Shown: positions 8,663 to 17,006 of the stretch, piece by piece | Layout of the letters: each line of letters opens with the position of its first letter | Position numbering within the stretch: position 1 is the first letter of the stretch | Assembly (NCBI GenBank): GCA_028290665.1 | Contig: JAQGJK010000002.1 | Span: 1-64,000 of the forward strand | Length of the DNA: 64,000 bases | Direction: 5' to 3' | DNA from: Devosia sp. | GTDB lineage: Bacteria; Pseudomonadota; Alphaproteobacteria; Rhizobiales; Devosiaceae | Notes under the pieces: generated by a model | Databases searched by the model: none | What the model was told of the DNA's origin: nothing | The model's input: the letters and a program-made list of their open reading frames with translations, nothing else | Translations under genes and position numbers: made by a program

Positions 8663-9448
8663 ATGAAAGCCCTTTACATCGCATCGACTGGCATGGCGGC
8701 GCAGGAGCGCAACGTCGAAGTCATCTCGAACAACATCGCCAACATGCGCACCACCGGCTTCAAGCGCCAGCGGGCGGAGTTTCAGGATCTGCTGTACCAG
8801 GCCTATCGCCGGGCCGGCTCCTCGACTTCGGACCAGGGCACTGTCGTGCCGGCCGGCATCGAAATCGGCTCCGGCGTCAAGACAGCGGCGACGCCGCGCG
8901 TCATGAGCCAGGGCAGTGTCGTGCCAACCGATGCCGAACTCGATATTGCCATCCGCGGCGAGGGCTTCTTCATGGTCGCCCTGCCCGATGGTCGCACCGC
9001 CTACACCCGCGACGGCTCGTTCCAACGTGACGACACCGGCCAATTGGTCACCATCGACGGCTTCCAGGTCGAGCCGGGCATCACCATTCCGGAAAACGCC
9101 CGCGGCATCTCGATCTCGGCCGACGGCATCGTCGAAGCCTATCTCGGCACCGATGGCGCCCCAACCCAGATCGGCCAGCTGCAGCTCGCCCGCTTCGTCA
9201 ACAAGGCCGGCCTTGAATCGCTCGGCGACAACATGTTCGCCCAGACCGCGGCTTCCGGCCCGGCACAGATCTCGACACCCGGCGCCGAAAGCACCGGCTC
9301 GCTGCTGCAGTCCTACCTCGAAAGCGCCAACGTCAATGCGGTGACCGAAATCGCCGACCTGATCGCCGCGCAACGCGCCTACGAAATGAACGCCCGGGTG
9401 ATCTCGGGCGCCGACGAAATGATGCAGGCCACCAGCCAGCTCCGTTAA
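8663..9448 (+). CDS. flgG: Flagellar distal rod protein FlgG
   Basis: 261 residues, the usual length. The N-terminus MKALYIASTGMAAQERNVEV and the rod motif SNNIANMRTTGFKRQRAEFQDL are diagnostic for FlgG, as is the C-terminal VTEIADLIAAQRAYEMN. FlgG forms the distal rod that runs through the P and L rings encoded in this cluster. It follows flgF by 25 bp and precedes flgA by 16 bp. Confidence 0.97.
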   Translation: MKALYIASTGMAAQERNVEVISNNIANMRTTGFKRQRAEFQDLLYQAYRRAGSSTSDQGTVVPAGIEIGSGVKTAATPRVMSQGSVVPTDAELDIAIRGEGFFMVALPDGRTAYTRDGSFQRDDTGQLVTIDGFQVEPGITIPENARGISISADGIVEAYLGTDGAPTQIGQLQLARFVNKAGLESLGDNMFAQTAASGPAQISTPGAESTGSLLQSYLESANVNAVTEIADLIAAQRAYEMNARVISGADEMMQATSQLR

Positions 9449-9464
9449 CGGGAAGGACTAGCCG

Positions 9465-10409
9465 ATGTTTTCCAAGCTGCTCACGGGCCTTGCTATTGCC
9501 CTCGCCTTCGCCGCGCCGGCCTTTGCCGCACCGGTGCTGCGCACCGATATCGTCGTCTCGGCGCCCGTCGTCACCATCGGCGATCTGTTCGAGGATGCCG
9601 GGCTGCTCGCTGCCACGGCGCTGTTCCGCGCTCCGGCGCTCGGCACCTCCGGTACTGTCGATATCGTCGCCATCCGCGCCGCCGCCGACAAGGCAGGCCT
9701 GCTCGACTACGCTACCGGCGCGCTGACCGCCGTTCGCGTCGCCCGCGCCTCCGCGGTGGTCGATGAAGCCCTATTGACCGACCTCATCACCACCGATCTC
9801 GCCAGCCGCGGCATCCTGCAGCCGGGCATGCGCGCCGACGCCATGTTCGACGCGGCGTTCACCCCGGTCAACGCCGAAGCCACTGCCACCCCGGCGACGC
9901 TGCTGACGCTGCGCTACCTGCCCGCCAATGGCAGCTTCGCCGCCCGCTTCGCCATCGCCGGCCAGACGCAGCCCATCGATATCAGCGGCACCGTCGACAT
10001 CATGGTCGAAGTCCCGCATCTGATCGCCAGCGCCGCCGCCGGCACAGTACTGTCGCCCGCCGATATGGAACTGCGCTTCGTGCAGCTGACCTTCGCCGAA
10101 AACGCCGGCATTGTCGGGGTCGAAGACCTTGTCGGCAAGGCGCTACGTCGCCAGAGCCGCGCCGGCATGATGCTGAAGGCCTCCGATGTCGACGACCCCA
10201 AGGTCATCTCCCGCAACGACGACGTGGTGCTGTATTTCCGCCAGGGCCCGATGACCCTGACCGTCAAGGGCCAGGCGCTCGGCGAAGCGGCGGTCGGCGA
10301 AACCGTGTCCGTCCTCAACCTCATGAGCAAGCGCGTCATCAACGGCGTGGCCCTCGCCAGCGGTGCCGTCGAAGTCACCGCCTTCCCAGTTCAGCTGGCC
10401 GGCCTCTAG
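9465..10409 (+). CDS. flgA: P-ring assembly chaperone FlgA
   Basis: 314 residues with a clear Sec signal peptide (cleavage after AAPAFA, about residue 23). The C-terminal third carries the SAF-type domain, with VLSPADMELRFVQL and VGKALRRQSRAGMMLKASDV, as in FlgA. FlgA is a periplasmic chaperone for FlgI, the P-ring protein encoded about 4 kb downstream. The preceding region of about 170 residues is longer than in enteric FlgA but usual for rhizobial forms. Confidence 0.93.
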   Translation: MFSKLLTGLAIALAFAAPAFAAPVLRTDIVVSAPVVTIGDLFEDAGLLAATALFRAPALGTSGTVDIVAIRAAADKAGLLDYATGALTAVRVARASAVVDEALLTDLITTDLASRGILQPGMRADAMFDAAFTPVNAEATATPATLLTLRYLPANGSFAARFAIAGQTQPIDISGTVDIMVEVPHLIASAAAGTVLSPADMELRFVQLTFAENAGIVGVEDLVGKALRRQSRAGMMLKASDVDDPKVISRNDDVVLYFRQGPMTLTVKGQALGEAAVGETVSVLNLMSKRVINGVALASGAVEVTAFPVQLAGL

Positions 10410-10433
10410 CCGCCTGCCTCCGGAGTTCACCCG

Positions 10434-11162
10434 ATGTCACTGTTCAAACTCGCCACCATCGCCGTTCTCGGCCTTGCGCTCACCGGTTGCTCGACCATGG
10501 ATCGCCTCGCCAATGTCGGCCAGGCGCCGGCGCTCAGCGCCATTGACAACCCGACGACGATGGCCGGCTACCAGCCCGTCAGCATGCCGATGCCCGCCGC
10601 CATCGCCGATACCTACGAGGCGAATTCGCTCTACCGCCAGTCGGCAAAAGGCTTTTTCAAGGACCAGCGCGCCCACAAGATCGGCGACATCCTGACCGTC
10701 ATCGTCACCATCAACGACAAGGCGGCCATCGACAATGCCAGCAAGCGCGACCGCAGCTCGACCAGTGAAGCCGGCCTCGGCGGGGCGTTGGGCTCAGTGC
10801 TGAGCGGCGTCTCGGTCCCGATCGACCCCGCGGTCGAATTCAACTCCGGTATCCAGGATTCCGGCACCGGCTCGGTCAACCGCTCGGAAAGCCTCGAGAC
10901 CATGGTCGCCGCGGTTATCGTCCAGGTGCTGCCGAACGGCAATCTGGTCATCGAGGGCCGTCAGGAAGTGCGGGTCAATTTCGAAGTCCGCGAGCTGATC
11001 GTCATGGGCGTTGTCCGCCCCGAGGACATCCAGGCCGACAACACCATCCCGTCTGAAAAGATCGCCGAAGCCCGTATCTCCTACGGCGGCCGCGGCCAGA
11101 TCACCGATGTGCAGCAACCCCGCTACGGCGCGCAGGTGATGGACGCCATCCTGCCCTGGTAA
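10434..11162 (+). CDS. flgH: Flagellar L-ring lipoprotein FlgH
   Basis: 242 residues. The signal peptide ends in a lipobox, LTGC, with the acylated Cys at residue 19. Family motifs include HKIGDILTVIVTINDKA, LPNGNLVIEGRQEVRVN and the end QVMDAILPW. FlgH forms the outer-membrane L ring. It is the last gene of the flgF operon and is followed by a terminator hairpin. Confidence 0.96.
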   Translation: MSLFKLATIAVLGLALTGCSTMDRLANVGQAPALSAIDNPTTMAGYQPVSMPMPAAIADTYEANSLYRQSAKGFFKDQRAHKIGDILTVIVTINDKAAIDNASKRDRSSTSEAGLGGALGSVLSGVSVPIDPAVEFNSGIQDSGTGSVNRSESLETMVAAVIVQVLPNGNLVIEGRQEVRVNFEVRELIVMGVVRPEDIQADNTIPSEKIAEARISYGGRGQITDVQQPRYGAQVMDAILPW

Positions 11163-11241
11163 TCCCCATTCCCGCCGCGCTTCCCCCACTACGGCGCGGC
11201 GCCGAACCCGGTCGGTCCAGAAGGGCCCCCGGCACCTCAGG

Positions 11242-11275
11242 GCGCAGCCTCCCCGGCTGCGCCCTTCCCCATTTT
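11242..11275 (+). terminator. Rho-independent terminator after flgH
   Basis: A 10-bp perfect stem GGGCGCAGCC / GGCTGCGCCC with loop TCCCC, followed by TTCCCCATTTT. It ends the flgF-flgH operon about 80 bp after the flgH stop. Confidence 0.75.
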
Positions 11276-11370
11276 GAAAGCATCAGCCTTGGCCGTCCGC
11301 CGTCGGATTGCCACGTTTCGTGCCTTTCGCTATGCGCTATTCGTCCCTTCCCTTAGCTCCCGGTGCCAAC

Positions 11371-12858
11371 ATGTCGTTTGAAAAGCTCGATGCCCTCGGC
11401 CACCAGCTCGAAGCGCTCGATCATGCGCTGTCCATTCTCGGGGCCGACGAGGCGACCAACATGGCGGTCGGTGGGGGTGAAAAGCGGGCCGAGGCGATGT
11501 CGGTGCTGAGCGGCATGTATCACCGGCAGGCGACCGCCCCCGAGATCGGCGACTGGCTAGCCGATGCCGAGACGGAGACGCTGAACCCCGACCAGCAGGC
11601 GGCGGTGCGCGAGTTTCGCCGCGTTTATACCAATCTGACTTGCCTGCCGACCGAGTTCGTCGAGCGCCAGATGACCGCCCGCATGCGCTCCGAGCAGCTA
11701 TGGCGCGACCTGCGGGCCAAGAACGACTGGGCCGGTTTTGCCCCCGCACTCGAAGGCGTCGTTGCACTAGTGCGCGAGGAGGCCCAGTTGCGTGCCGACG
11801 CTACCGGCCTTGCGCCGTACGATGCGCTGATGGAGCAATACGATCCCGGCAACCGCGTCGCCGACGTCGACCCAGTGTTCGCCGACCTCAAGCTGTTCCT
11901 CAAGGGATTCGTCCCCGAGGCACTTGCGGTGCAGGAGGAAAGGCTGCGCGACCGACCGCTACAGCCGCTCGGGGGTACCTACCCGATCGACAAGCAGCGC
12001 GAGCTCGGCCTCGCCATGATGGCCGCCATCGGCTTCGACTTTACCCACGGCTCGCTGTCAGTGTCGCACCATCCGTTCTGCGGCGGCGTCCCGACCGATG
12101 TGCGGATGACCACCCGCTACAAGACCACTGATTTCCTCTCGGCGCTGATGGGCGTCATGCACGAAACCGGCCACGCGCTCTATGAGCAGAACCTGCCCAA
12201 GGAGTGGTCGCACTGGCCGCTCGGCCGCGCCCGCGGCATGTCCATCCACGAAAGCCAGAGCCTGTTCGTCGAAAAGCAGATCGGCCGCAACCCGAGCTTC
12301 TGGGCTTTCGCCCTGCCCGCCATCGAGCAGCACCTCGGCGAACGCTGGTCCACCGCCGACATCCTGCCGCACGTGCATCAGGTCGAGCGCGGTTCTATCC
12401 GCGTCGACGCTGATGAGGTGACCTACCCGCTGCACGTCATCCTCCGCTACGAACTGGAGCAGGAGCTGGTATCGGGTCGGCTCAACGTCACTGACATTCC
12501 AGAGGCGTGGGATGCCAAGATGCAGGAGTATCTCGGCCTCTCGACCATCGACAACCCCGCCGACGGCCCGATGCAGGACGTCCACTGGCCGGCCGGCGCC
12601 TTCGGCTATTTCCCGAGCTACACCCTCGGGGCGATGATGGCGGCCCAGCAATGGCACGCGCTCGAACAGGCCCACCCCGACATCGAAGCCGACTTCGCCA
12701 ACGGCCGCTTCGACATCGCCAATTCCTGGCGCCGCGATCACATCTGGCACCAGGCCTCGCGGTTCTCGACGCCGGAACTGCTGGAAAAAGCCACGGGCGA
12801 AAAGCTGAACGCGAGGTATTTTACTGAGCATCTGACGGCGCGGTATGGGCGCGGGTGA
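11371..12858 (+). CDS. Carboxypeptidase M32 (Taq family)
   Basis: 495 residues, normal for the M32 metallocarboxypeptidase family. The zinc site HETGH lies at residues 264-268, followed about 30 residues on by SIHESQSLFVE, which supplies the third ligand. Other family blocks are HPFCGG and the IRVDADEVTYPLHVILRYELE motif. The start at 11371 is chosen to give MSFEKLDALG; an in-frame start at 11308 would add 21 residues. It is a cytosolic peptidase that releases C-terminal residues from peptides. Its position inside the flagellar cluster appears incidental. Confidence 0.92.
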   Translation: MSFEKLDALGHQLEALDHALSILGADEATNMAVGGGEKRAEAMSVLSGMYHRQATAPEIGDWLADAETETLNPDQQAAVREFRRVYTNLTCLPTEFVERQMTARMRSEQLWRDLRAKNDWAGFAPALEGVVALVREEAQLRADATGLAPYDALMEQYDPGNRVADVDPVFADLKLFLKGFVPEALAVQEERLRDRPLQPLGGTYPIDKQRELGLAMMAAIGFDFTHGSLSVSHHPFCGGVPTDVRMTTRYKTTDFLSALMGVMHETGHALYEQNLPKEWSHWPLGRARGMSIHESQSLFVEKQIGRNPSFWAFALPAIEQHLGERWSTADILPHVHQVERGSIRVDADEVTYPLHVILRYELEQELVSGRLNVTDIPEAWDAKMQEYLGLSTIDNPADGPMQDVHWPAGAFGYFPSYTLGAMMAAQQWHALEQAHPDIEADFANGRFDIANSWRRDHIWHQASRFSTPELLEKATGEKLNARYFTEHLTARYGRG

Positions 12859-12907
12859 GGGGGCTATCGTGGCCACGACGGCCTAATGCCACCTACTAGC
12901 CCACGGC

Positions 12908-13015
12908 GTCATTCCCGCGAAAGCGGGAACCCAGTACGCGGAGAGCTAGCTGGTTGAACCACCGAAATTAGCCTCACCGTCCGTGTCTACTAGTTCCCGC
13001 CTTCGCGGGAGTGAC
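12908..13015. repeat. Palindromic repeat element, long family (copy 2)
   Basis: A 108-bp element with 28-29-bp imperfect inverted ends: GTCATTCCCGCGAAAGCGGG... on the left and ...TTCCCGCCTTCGCGGGAGTGAC on the right. The arm ends match copy 1 at 945-1050 (AACCCAGTA against AATCCAGTA). The interior is unlike copy 1. Confidence 0.8.
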
Positions 13016-13069
13016 GGAGGTGTGTGAGGCGGTTATCTAAAGTTTGGGGCCGGCAACTAACCCACCACC

Positions 13070-13147
13070 GTCATTCCCGCGAAAGCGGGAATCTCCGTTT
13101 CACTTGTCCGCCGCCAAATAGAGATCCCCGCTTTCGCGAGGATGACA
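13070..13147 (+). repeat. Palindromic repeat element, short family (copy A)
   Basis: A 78-bp element from GTCATTCCCGCG to CGCGAGGATGAC. The left arm has the palindrome ATTCCCGCGAAAGCGGGAAT. The interior (TCTCCGTTT and GTCCG) recurs in copies B and C. It lies with copy 2 of the long family in the 399-bp gap between the M32 peptidase gene and dksA; apart from these repeats and the dksA terminator, I see nothing else in that gap. Confidence 0.85.
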
Positions 13148-13206
13148 GCGTTTGTGGATAGGGCTCTGGGCAATGCACGTCATATGAGCCTGCATCCGCC
13201 AAATGC

Positions 13207-13233
13207 AAAAGGCCCGCATCACCTGCGGGCCCT
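13207..13233 (-). terminator. Rho-independent terminator of dksA
   Basis: On the minus strand a GGCCCGCA / TGCGGGCC stem is followed by TTTT. It begins about 25 bp after the dksA stop. Confidence 0.75.
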
Positions 13234-13257
13234 TGAAATTCCGTATGTCCAAAACGC

Positions 13258-13677
13258 TCAATCGTCCCGATAGACCTTCTCGCGGCGCTCGTGCATTTCC
13301 TGCGCTTCTAGCGACAGGGTCGCAATTGGCCTGGCGTCGAGGCGGGCGACGCCGATCGGGTCGCCGGTTTCTTCGCAGTAGCCGTAGGAGCCGTCTTCGA
13401 GGCGCTTGATCGCCGCGTCGATTTTCGAGATCAGCTTGCGCTGCCGGTCGCGGGTCCGGAGTTCGAGGGCGCGGTCGCTTTCGGACGAGGCCCGGTCGGC
13501 CATGTCCGGATGATTCTGGTTTTCTTCCTGGAGATTGTCGAGGGTTTCGCGGCTCTCGCGCAGAATGTCGTTTTTCCAGGCGTCGAGTTTCTTGCGGAAA
13601 TAGTCCCGCATCCGAGGATTGAGGAACGGCTCGGTTTCACTCGGCCGGTAGTCAAGAACTTCAGCAGAAGACGCCAT
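13258..13677 (-). CDS. dksA: RNA polymerase-binding transcription factor DksA
   Basis: 139 residues from the ATG at 13677; an ATG at 13695 would add six. DksA binds the RNA polymerase secondary channel and works with ppGpp. The coiled-coil tip motif DxxDxA is intact (DMADRA), followed by LELRTRDRQRKLISKI. The zinc-finger region reads YCEETGDPIGVARLDARPIATLSLEAQ, so only one of the four E. coli zinc cysteines is kept. Rhizobial DksA proteins share this pattern, so it is not damage. Confidence 0.93.
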   Translation of the reverse strand: MASSAEVLDYRPSETEPFLNPRMRDYFRKKLDAWKNDILRESRETLDNLQEENQNHPDMADRASSESDRALELRTRDRQRKLISKIDAAIKRLEDGSYGYCEETGDPIGVARLDARPIATLSLEAQEMHERREKVYRDD

Positions 13678-13791
13678 TGAAAGACCCAACTCCATACGCC
13701 TCGTTAGACGGGCCTATATAGTGAACAGACCCACTACCGGCAAGCGCCGAAATGACGCTGAAAAACATGTTACCCAAGCTTTGCTACAGGG

Positions 13792-14208
13792 TTAAAACGC
13801 TGGGAACCGGCCGAATTTTGCCAGTTCGACTCGCGCCCGCAATTCAATGTCATTGAGCAAATCGTCGAGACCGGGCTCGCTTTTCTCGCGCCGTTGCGAG
13901 ATCACCGACAGGATGGAATTGAGCCGTCCCTCGTTGATCTGGCCGACCAGCATGTCACCTTTGACCGCGTCGAGCGCATCGAGCAGATTGCGCGCCCGGC
14001 GAATGGCTTTCTTTTTTGGCTGCGTTGGATCCTCGACCGATTGCAACGCCAGCAGCGAGCCGATGTCCTGCATCGGTCCGGCTGCTGCCGTCGCCGCGGC
14101 GCGCGTCGTCGTGCCCATGTTGGGTTCGAACACCGCACCCGCGCCGTTGCGCGCGCCGGTGGGCCGAGCGGCACTGGTATTGACGCGGTTGGCGATGTCG
14201 ATGCGCAA
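13792..14208 (-). CDS. fliX: Flagellar assembly regulator FliX
   Basis: 138 residues from a TTG at 14208 that yields the typical start MRIDIANRV. The C-terminal half (ARNLLDALDAVKGDMLVGQI, then RARVELAKFG) matches the FliX family. In Caulobacter, FliX is a trans-acting partner of the sigma-54 activator FlbD and couples class II assembly to late gene expression. Here fliX is divergent from flgI, as in Caulobacter. A GGCA-N5-TGCC site lies 34 bp upstream of its start, suggesting shared or feedback control. Confidence 0.9.
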   Translation of the reverse strand: MRIDIANRVNTSAARPTGARNGAGAVFEPNMGTTTRAAATAAAGPMQDIGSLLALQSVEDPTQPKKKAIRRARNLLDALDAVKGDMLVGQINEGRLNSILSVISQRREKSEPGLDDLLNDIELRARVELAKFGRFPAF

Positions 14209-14241
14209 AGGTGATCCGGGCGTGGGAGAGGCGTGTTACCC

Positions 14242-14297
14242 GGCAAAATCTGCCCGCGACGGTTAACAACGGCTTAATGCACCCGGCAAGACTTGCT
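14242..14297. promoter_or_regulatory. GGCA-N5-TGCC sites between fliX and flgI
   Basis: One perfect site at 14242-14254 and one with a single mismatch (GGCA-N5-TGCT) at 14285-14297. They lie 100-155 bp upstream of the flgI sigma-54 promoter. Candidate FlbD-type enhancer sites, by analogy with the other two flagellar promoters. Confidence 0.55.
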
Positions 14298-14396
14298 CAC
14301 TTCGCCTGCAATTGGTTCGGCCGTATCCCAGCAAGTCCCGGGTTTCCACAGCGTTATCAGCTGCTTGACCGGTCCGCACGCTCCGCCGCCGACACT

Positions 14397-14412
14397 TGGC
14401 ACGATATTCGCA
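14397..14412 (+). promoter_or_regulatory. Sigma-54 (-24/-12) promoter of the flgI operon
   Basis: TGGCACGATATTCGCA has the full TGGCAC block and exact GG-N10-GC spacing (GG 14398-14399, GC 14410-14411). One base differs in the -12 block. It lies 60 bp before the flgI ATG. Confidence 0.72.
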
Positions 14413-14471
14413 ACTCCTCTTTCGACACACCGGACCATGGGATGGATCGGCTGTCACGGGGATCAGCCACC

Positions 14472-15593
14472 ATGACGACCTTCCTGCGCCGCCTCCTTGC
14501 AGTCCTGCTGACGCTCGGAGCCATCGCCGCGCCCTTCGCGCCGGTGCTGGCCGCGACGGCGCGAATCAAGGACATCGTCGATATCGAAGGCGTCCGCGAA
14601 AACCAGCTGGTCGGCTACGGCCTGATCGTCGGTCTCAACGGCACTGGCGACAGCCTCAACAACTCGCCCTTCACCCGCCAGTCGCTGCAGGCGATGCTCG
14701 AACGCCTCGGCGTCAATACGCAAGGTGAGAGTGTCCGCACCGCCAACGTCGCCGCCGTGATGGTCACTGCCAACTTGCCGCCGTTCGCGACGCAGGGTAG
14801 CCGGATCGACATCACTGTCTCGGCGCTCGGTGATTCCGACAGCCTGCAGGGCGGCACCCTGCTGGTGACACCGCTGCTCGGCGCCGATGGCGAAGTCTAC
14901 GCTATCGCCCAGGGGCCGGTGGTGATCAACGGCTTCAAGGCCTCAGGCGACGCGGCGACGGTGATTTCCGGCGTGCCGACCACCGGGCGGATCACCAATG
15001 GCGGGCTGATTGAGCGCGAGATCGGCTTCGAACTCGGCACCCAGCGCACCCTGCGCCTCGCCTTGAAGAACCCCGACCTTACCACCGCCCGCCGCATCGC
15101 CATGTCGATCAACGATTTCATCGGCGTGCCGACGGCGACGCCCGAAGACCCCGCGACGGTGCGCATCACCCTGCCCTACGGCTTCAACGGCAACATCGTC
15201 GACCTGCTGACCGACATCGAGCAATTGGTCGTCGATACCGACATGCCCGCCAAGATCGTCATTGACGAGAATTCCGGCATTATCGTCATGGGCAAGGACG
15301 TGCGGGTCTCGACCGTCGCGGTGGCGCAGTCCAACCTCACCGTCACCATCTCCGAAAACCCCACCGTGGTGCAGCCCAACCCCCTAAGTCTGGGGCAGAC
15401 GGCGGTGCAGCCGCAGACCAATATCCAGGTGCTGACCAGGGACAGCAATCTGGCGCTGGTGGAAGAATCGGTGACGCTGCAGCAGCTCGTCGATGGCCTC
15501 AACGCCCTCGGCATCAGCCCGCGCGATCTCATCGCCATCCTGCAGTCGATCAAGGCCGCCGGGGCGCTGCAAGCCGAAATCGAGGTGCTGTGA
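14472..15593 (+). CDS. flgI: Flagellar P-ring protein FlgI
   Basis: 373 residues with a Sec signal peptide (cleavage after PVLA, about residue 27). Mature FlgI motifs follow directly: RIKDIVDIEGVRENQLVGYGLIVGLNGTGDS, then the C-terminal GISPRDLIAILQSIKAAGAL. FlgI forms the periplasmic P ring around the rod. The ATG at 14472 was chosen to begin the signal peptide; longer in-frame starts would place the promoter inside the gene. Its stop overlaps the next start (TGATG). Confidence 0.96.
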   Translation: MTTFLRRLLAVLLTLGAIAAPFAPVLAATARIKDIVDIEGVRENQLVGYGLIVGLNGTGDSLNNSPFTRQSLQAMLERLGVNTQGESVRTANVAAVMVTANLPPFATQGSRIDITVSALGDSDSLQGGTLLVTPLLGADGEVYAIAQGPVVINGFKASGDAATVISGVPTTGRITNGGLIEREIGFELGTQRTLRLALKNPDLTTARRIAMSINDFIGVPTATPEDPATVRITLPYGFNGNIVDLLTDIEQLVVDTDMPAKIVIDENSGIIVMGKDVRVSTVAVAQSNLTVTISENPTVVQPNPLSLGQTAVQPQTNIQVLTRDSNLALVEESVTLQQLVDGLNALGISPRDLIAILQSIKAAGALQAEIEVL

Positions 15594-15913
15594 TGCCCTC
15601 CCCCATCGGCTCCTACACCCCGCTCTCGGGCGAAAAGCTGAGCCAGATCAAGAAACAGGCGACCGAACTCGAAGGCGTGTTCCTCAATACGCTGGTCAAG
15701 GAAATGTTCTCCGGCATCAAGACCGATGGCCCGTTCGGCGGCGGCTTCGCCGAAGAAACCTGGCGCGGCCTGCAGTCCGAACAGATGGCCACCGCGATGG
15801 CCGAATCCGGCGGCATCGGCCTCGCCGACCAGATCGTGCGCGACCTGATGCTGATGCAGCAGGCCGCCGAAATGCCGCCCACCACCCTTCCCGCCGGAGC
15901 TTATGGAAAATGA
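15593..15913 (+). CDS. flgJ: Rod-binding protein, FlgJ N-terminal domain type
   Basis: 106 residues. It has the rod-binding motif (ELEGVFLNTLVKEMFSGIKTDGPFGGGFAEETWRGL then GLADQIVRDLM) of the FlgJ N-terminal domain. The C-terminal peptidoglycan hydrolase domain of enteric FlgJ is absent, as is common in alphaproteobacteria, where a separate enzyme does that job. The start overlaps the flgI stop by one base and the stop overlaps the next start (ATGA), so the three genes are translationally coupled. Confidence 0.88.
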   Translation: MPSPIGSYTPLSGEKLSQIKKQATELEGVFLNTLVKEMFSGIKTDGPFGGGFAEETWRGLQSEQMATAMAESGGIGLADQIVRDLMLMQQAAEMPPTTLPAGAYGK

Positions 15914-16377
15914 CCGCCGCGCAACGTCTCGCCGCCCTCGACACCCTGCCGGCCGACGATCTCTGCCGCGCCGCCGACACGGCGCTCCGGCAGTTGGTCG
16001 ACGTGATGAACGCCGAAACCATGATGCTGCGGGCCGGCCATTATCGCGAAGCAACGCAACTGACTGCCAGCAAATCCGAACTGGCGCAGGATTATGTCGG
16101 CATCGCCCGCTCGGTGCAGCGGCAGGCAGCGCGGCTCAAGCGCGACTCCCCGATTCTGTTCGACCGGCTTCGCAACGGCCATGAATCGTTGGCCGTACAA
16201 ATGGCGGAAAATCTGCGAGTCCTCGCTACCGCCCGGGCAGTCTCCGAAGACCTGCTGACCGATGTCGCGAAAGTGCTTGGCGCCCAGACCCGTACCCGGA
16301 CTTACGGCGCCAGCGGCAGTGTGCAGCAACCGCTGTCTTCAGCTGCTCGCGGCATTGCCGTTAACCGGGCGCTGTAA
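15910..16377 (+). CDS. FlgN-like flagellar export chaperone (candidate)
   Basis: 155 residues, almost entirely alpha-helical and with no membrane segment. The layout (an early helix with ALRQLVDVMNAETMMLRAG, then TASKSELAQDYVGI, and a C-terminal VLGAQTRTRTYGASG motif) resembles FlgN family chaperones, which hold the hook-junction proteins FlgK and FlgL before export. The YGASG-type end is shared by alphaproteobacterial members. It overlaps the flgJ stop by 4 bp. Identity is low, so the call is partly by position. Confidence 0.65.
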   Translation: MTAAQRLAALDTLPADDLCRAADTALRQLVDVMNAETMMLRAGHYREATQLTASKSELAQDYVGIARSVQRQAARLKRDSPILFDRLRNGHESLAVQMAENLRVLATARAVSEDLLTDVAKVLGAQTRTRTYGASGSVQQPLSSAARGIAVNRAL

Positions 16378-16405
16378 GGCACATCGAAGGGTAAAACTTG
16401 CATCA

Positions 16406-16438
16406 ACTTGCAGCGGCCGAAATAACCGCGGTGCAAGT
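16406..16438 (+). promoter_or_regulatory. Leader hairpin upstream of the orphan small gene
   Basis: ACTTGCAGCGG pairs with CCGC and TGCAAGT, with a 2-base bulge and loop CCGAAATAA. A second ACTTGCA at 16396-16402 could compete for the 3' arm, so two folds are possible. No T-run follows, so it is not an obvious terminator. The loop resembles a motif in the flagellin leader. Confidence 0.4.
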
Positions 16439-16490
16439 CCGACCGGGGATGCTGTAAACGGCCAAAGCGGCCAATGCAGGATCAAGGTCG

Positions 16491-16832
16491 ATGAGCGCCA
16501 GAATCGCGCCAGAACCAGTTGCCCAGAGCAGCATCAGCATCGGGAACTATTCATCCCGGGTGCGCAATGACGCCACGGGCGATCTCAAGCTGCCGCCCAC
16601 CAGCGTGCCGGCCACTCCGGCCGTGTCCACTTCGCTGCAGACCGGCACCCGTTACAACGACAACGCCCCGCCCGAACTGCCGGCCTTGCCACCGGGCGCC
16701 ATGTTTGCCGCAGCCGTCGCGGCTGGCGCCCTGTCGCCGGTGCCCGAAACCTCCCTCGAACTTGCCCTGCGCATCGGCCAGAACTGGTCGCTGCCAAGTC
16801 CCGAACAGCGGTTGACCGACAAGCTCGCCTGA
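16491..16832 (+). CDS. Hypothetical small protein in flagellar cluster
   Basis: 113 residues, unrecognised. The first half is low-complexity and Pro/Ser/Thr-rich (DLKLPPTSVPATPAVSTS, NAPPELPALPPGAM). The second half has one short helical stretch (AAAVAAGALSPVPETSLELALRIGQNW). There is no signal peptide or clear membrane segment. It sits between the flgN-like gene and flagellin, with its own 113-bp leader carrying a hairpin. A flagellar role is possible but only suggested by location. Confidence 0.55.
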   Translation: MSARIAPEPVAQSSISIGNYSSRVRNDATGDLKLPPTSVPATPAVSTSLQTGTRYNDNAPPELPALPPGAMFAAAVAAGALSPVPETSLELALRIGQNWSLPSPEQRLTDKLA

Positions 16833-17006
16833 ACCCCTCGGCGCGCCCGATCTTCACACTTTGCCAAGGTTCCGCTGCCCCGCGCTAACCGGCTGAAATT
16901 TATGACGTAAGGACTCTGTTTACCGAGCCGGTGGCGATGCAGTTTTGCCCGCAATTGGCCCGCCGAATTAATCTTTCTTTATGGGCTCGAAGCCATAGTC
17001 CAGCCA

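Noticed and set aside
13258-13677. Loss of three zinc-site cysteines in DksA as a sign of inactivation
   Set aside because: Rhizobial DksA proteins show the same single-Cys form, and the DxxDxA tip motif is intact.
15593-15913. Truncated FlgJ as a damaged gene
   Set aside because: A stand-alone rod-binding domain is the normal alphaproteobacterial form, and the gene is tightly coupled on both sides.
16929-16950. A sigma-54-like sequence (TGGCGATGCAGTTTTGC) upstream of flagellin
   Set aside because: The GG and GC elements are two bases too far apart, and no other GG-N10-GC occurs in the 228 bp before the gene.
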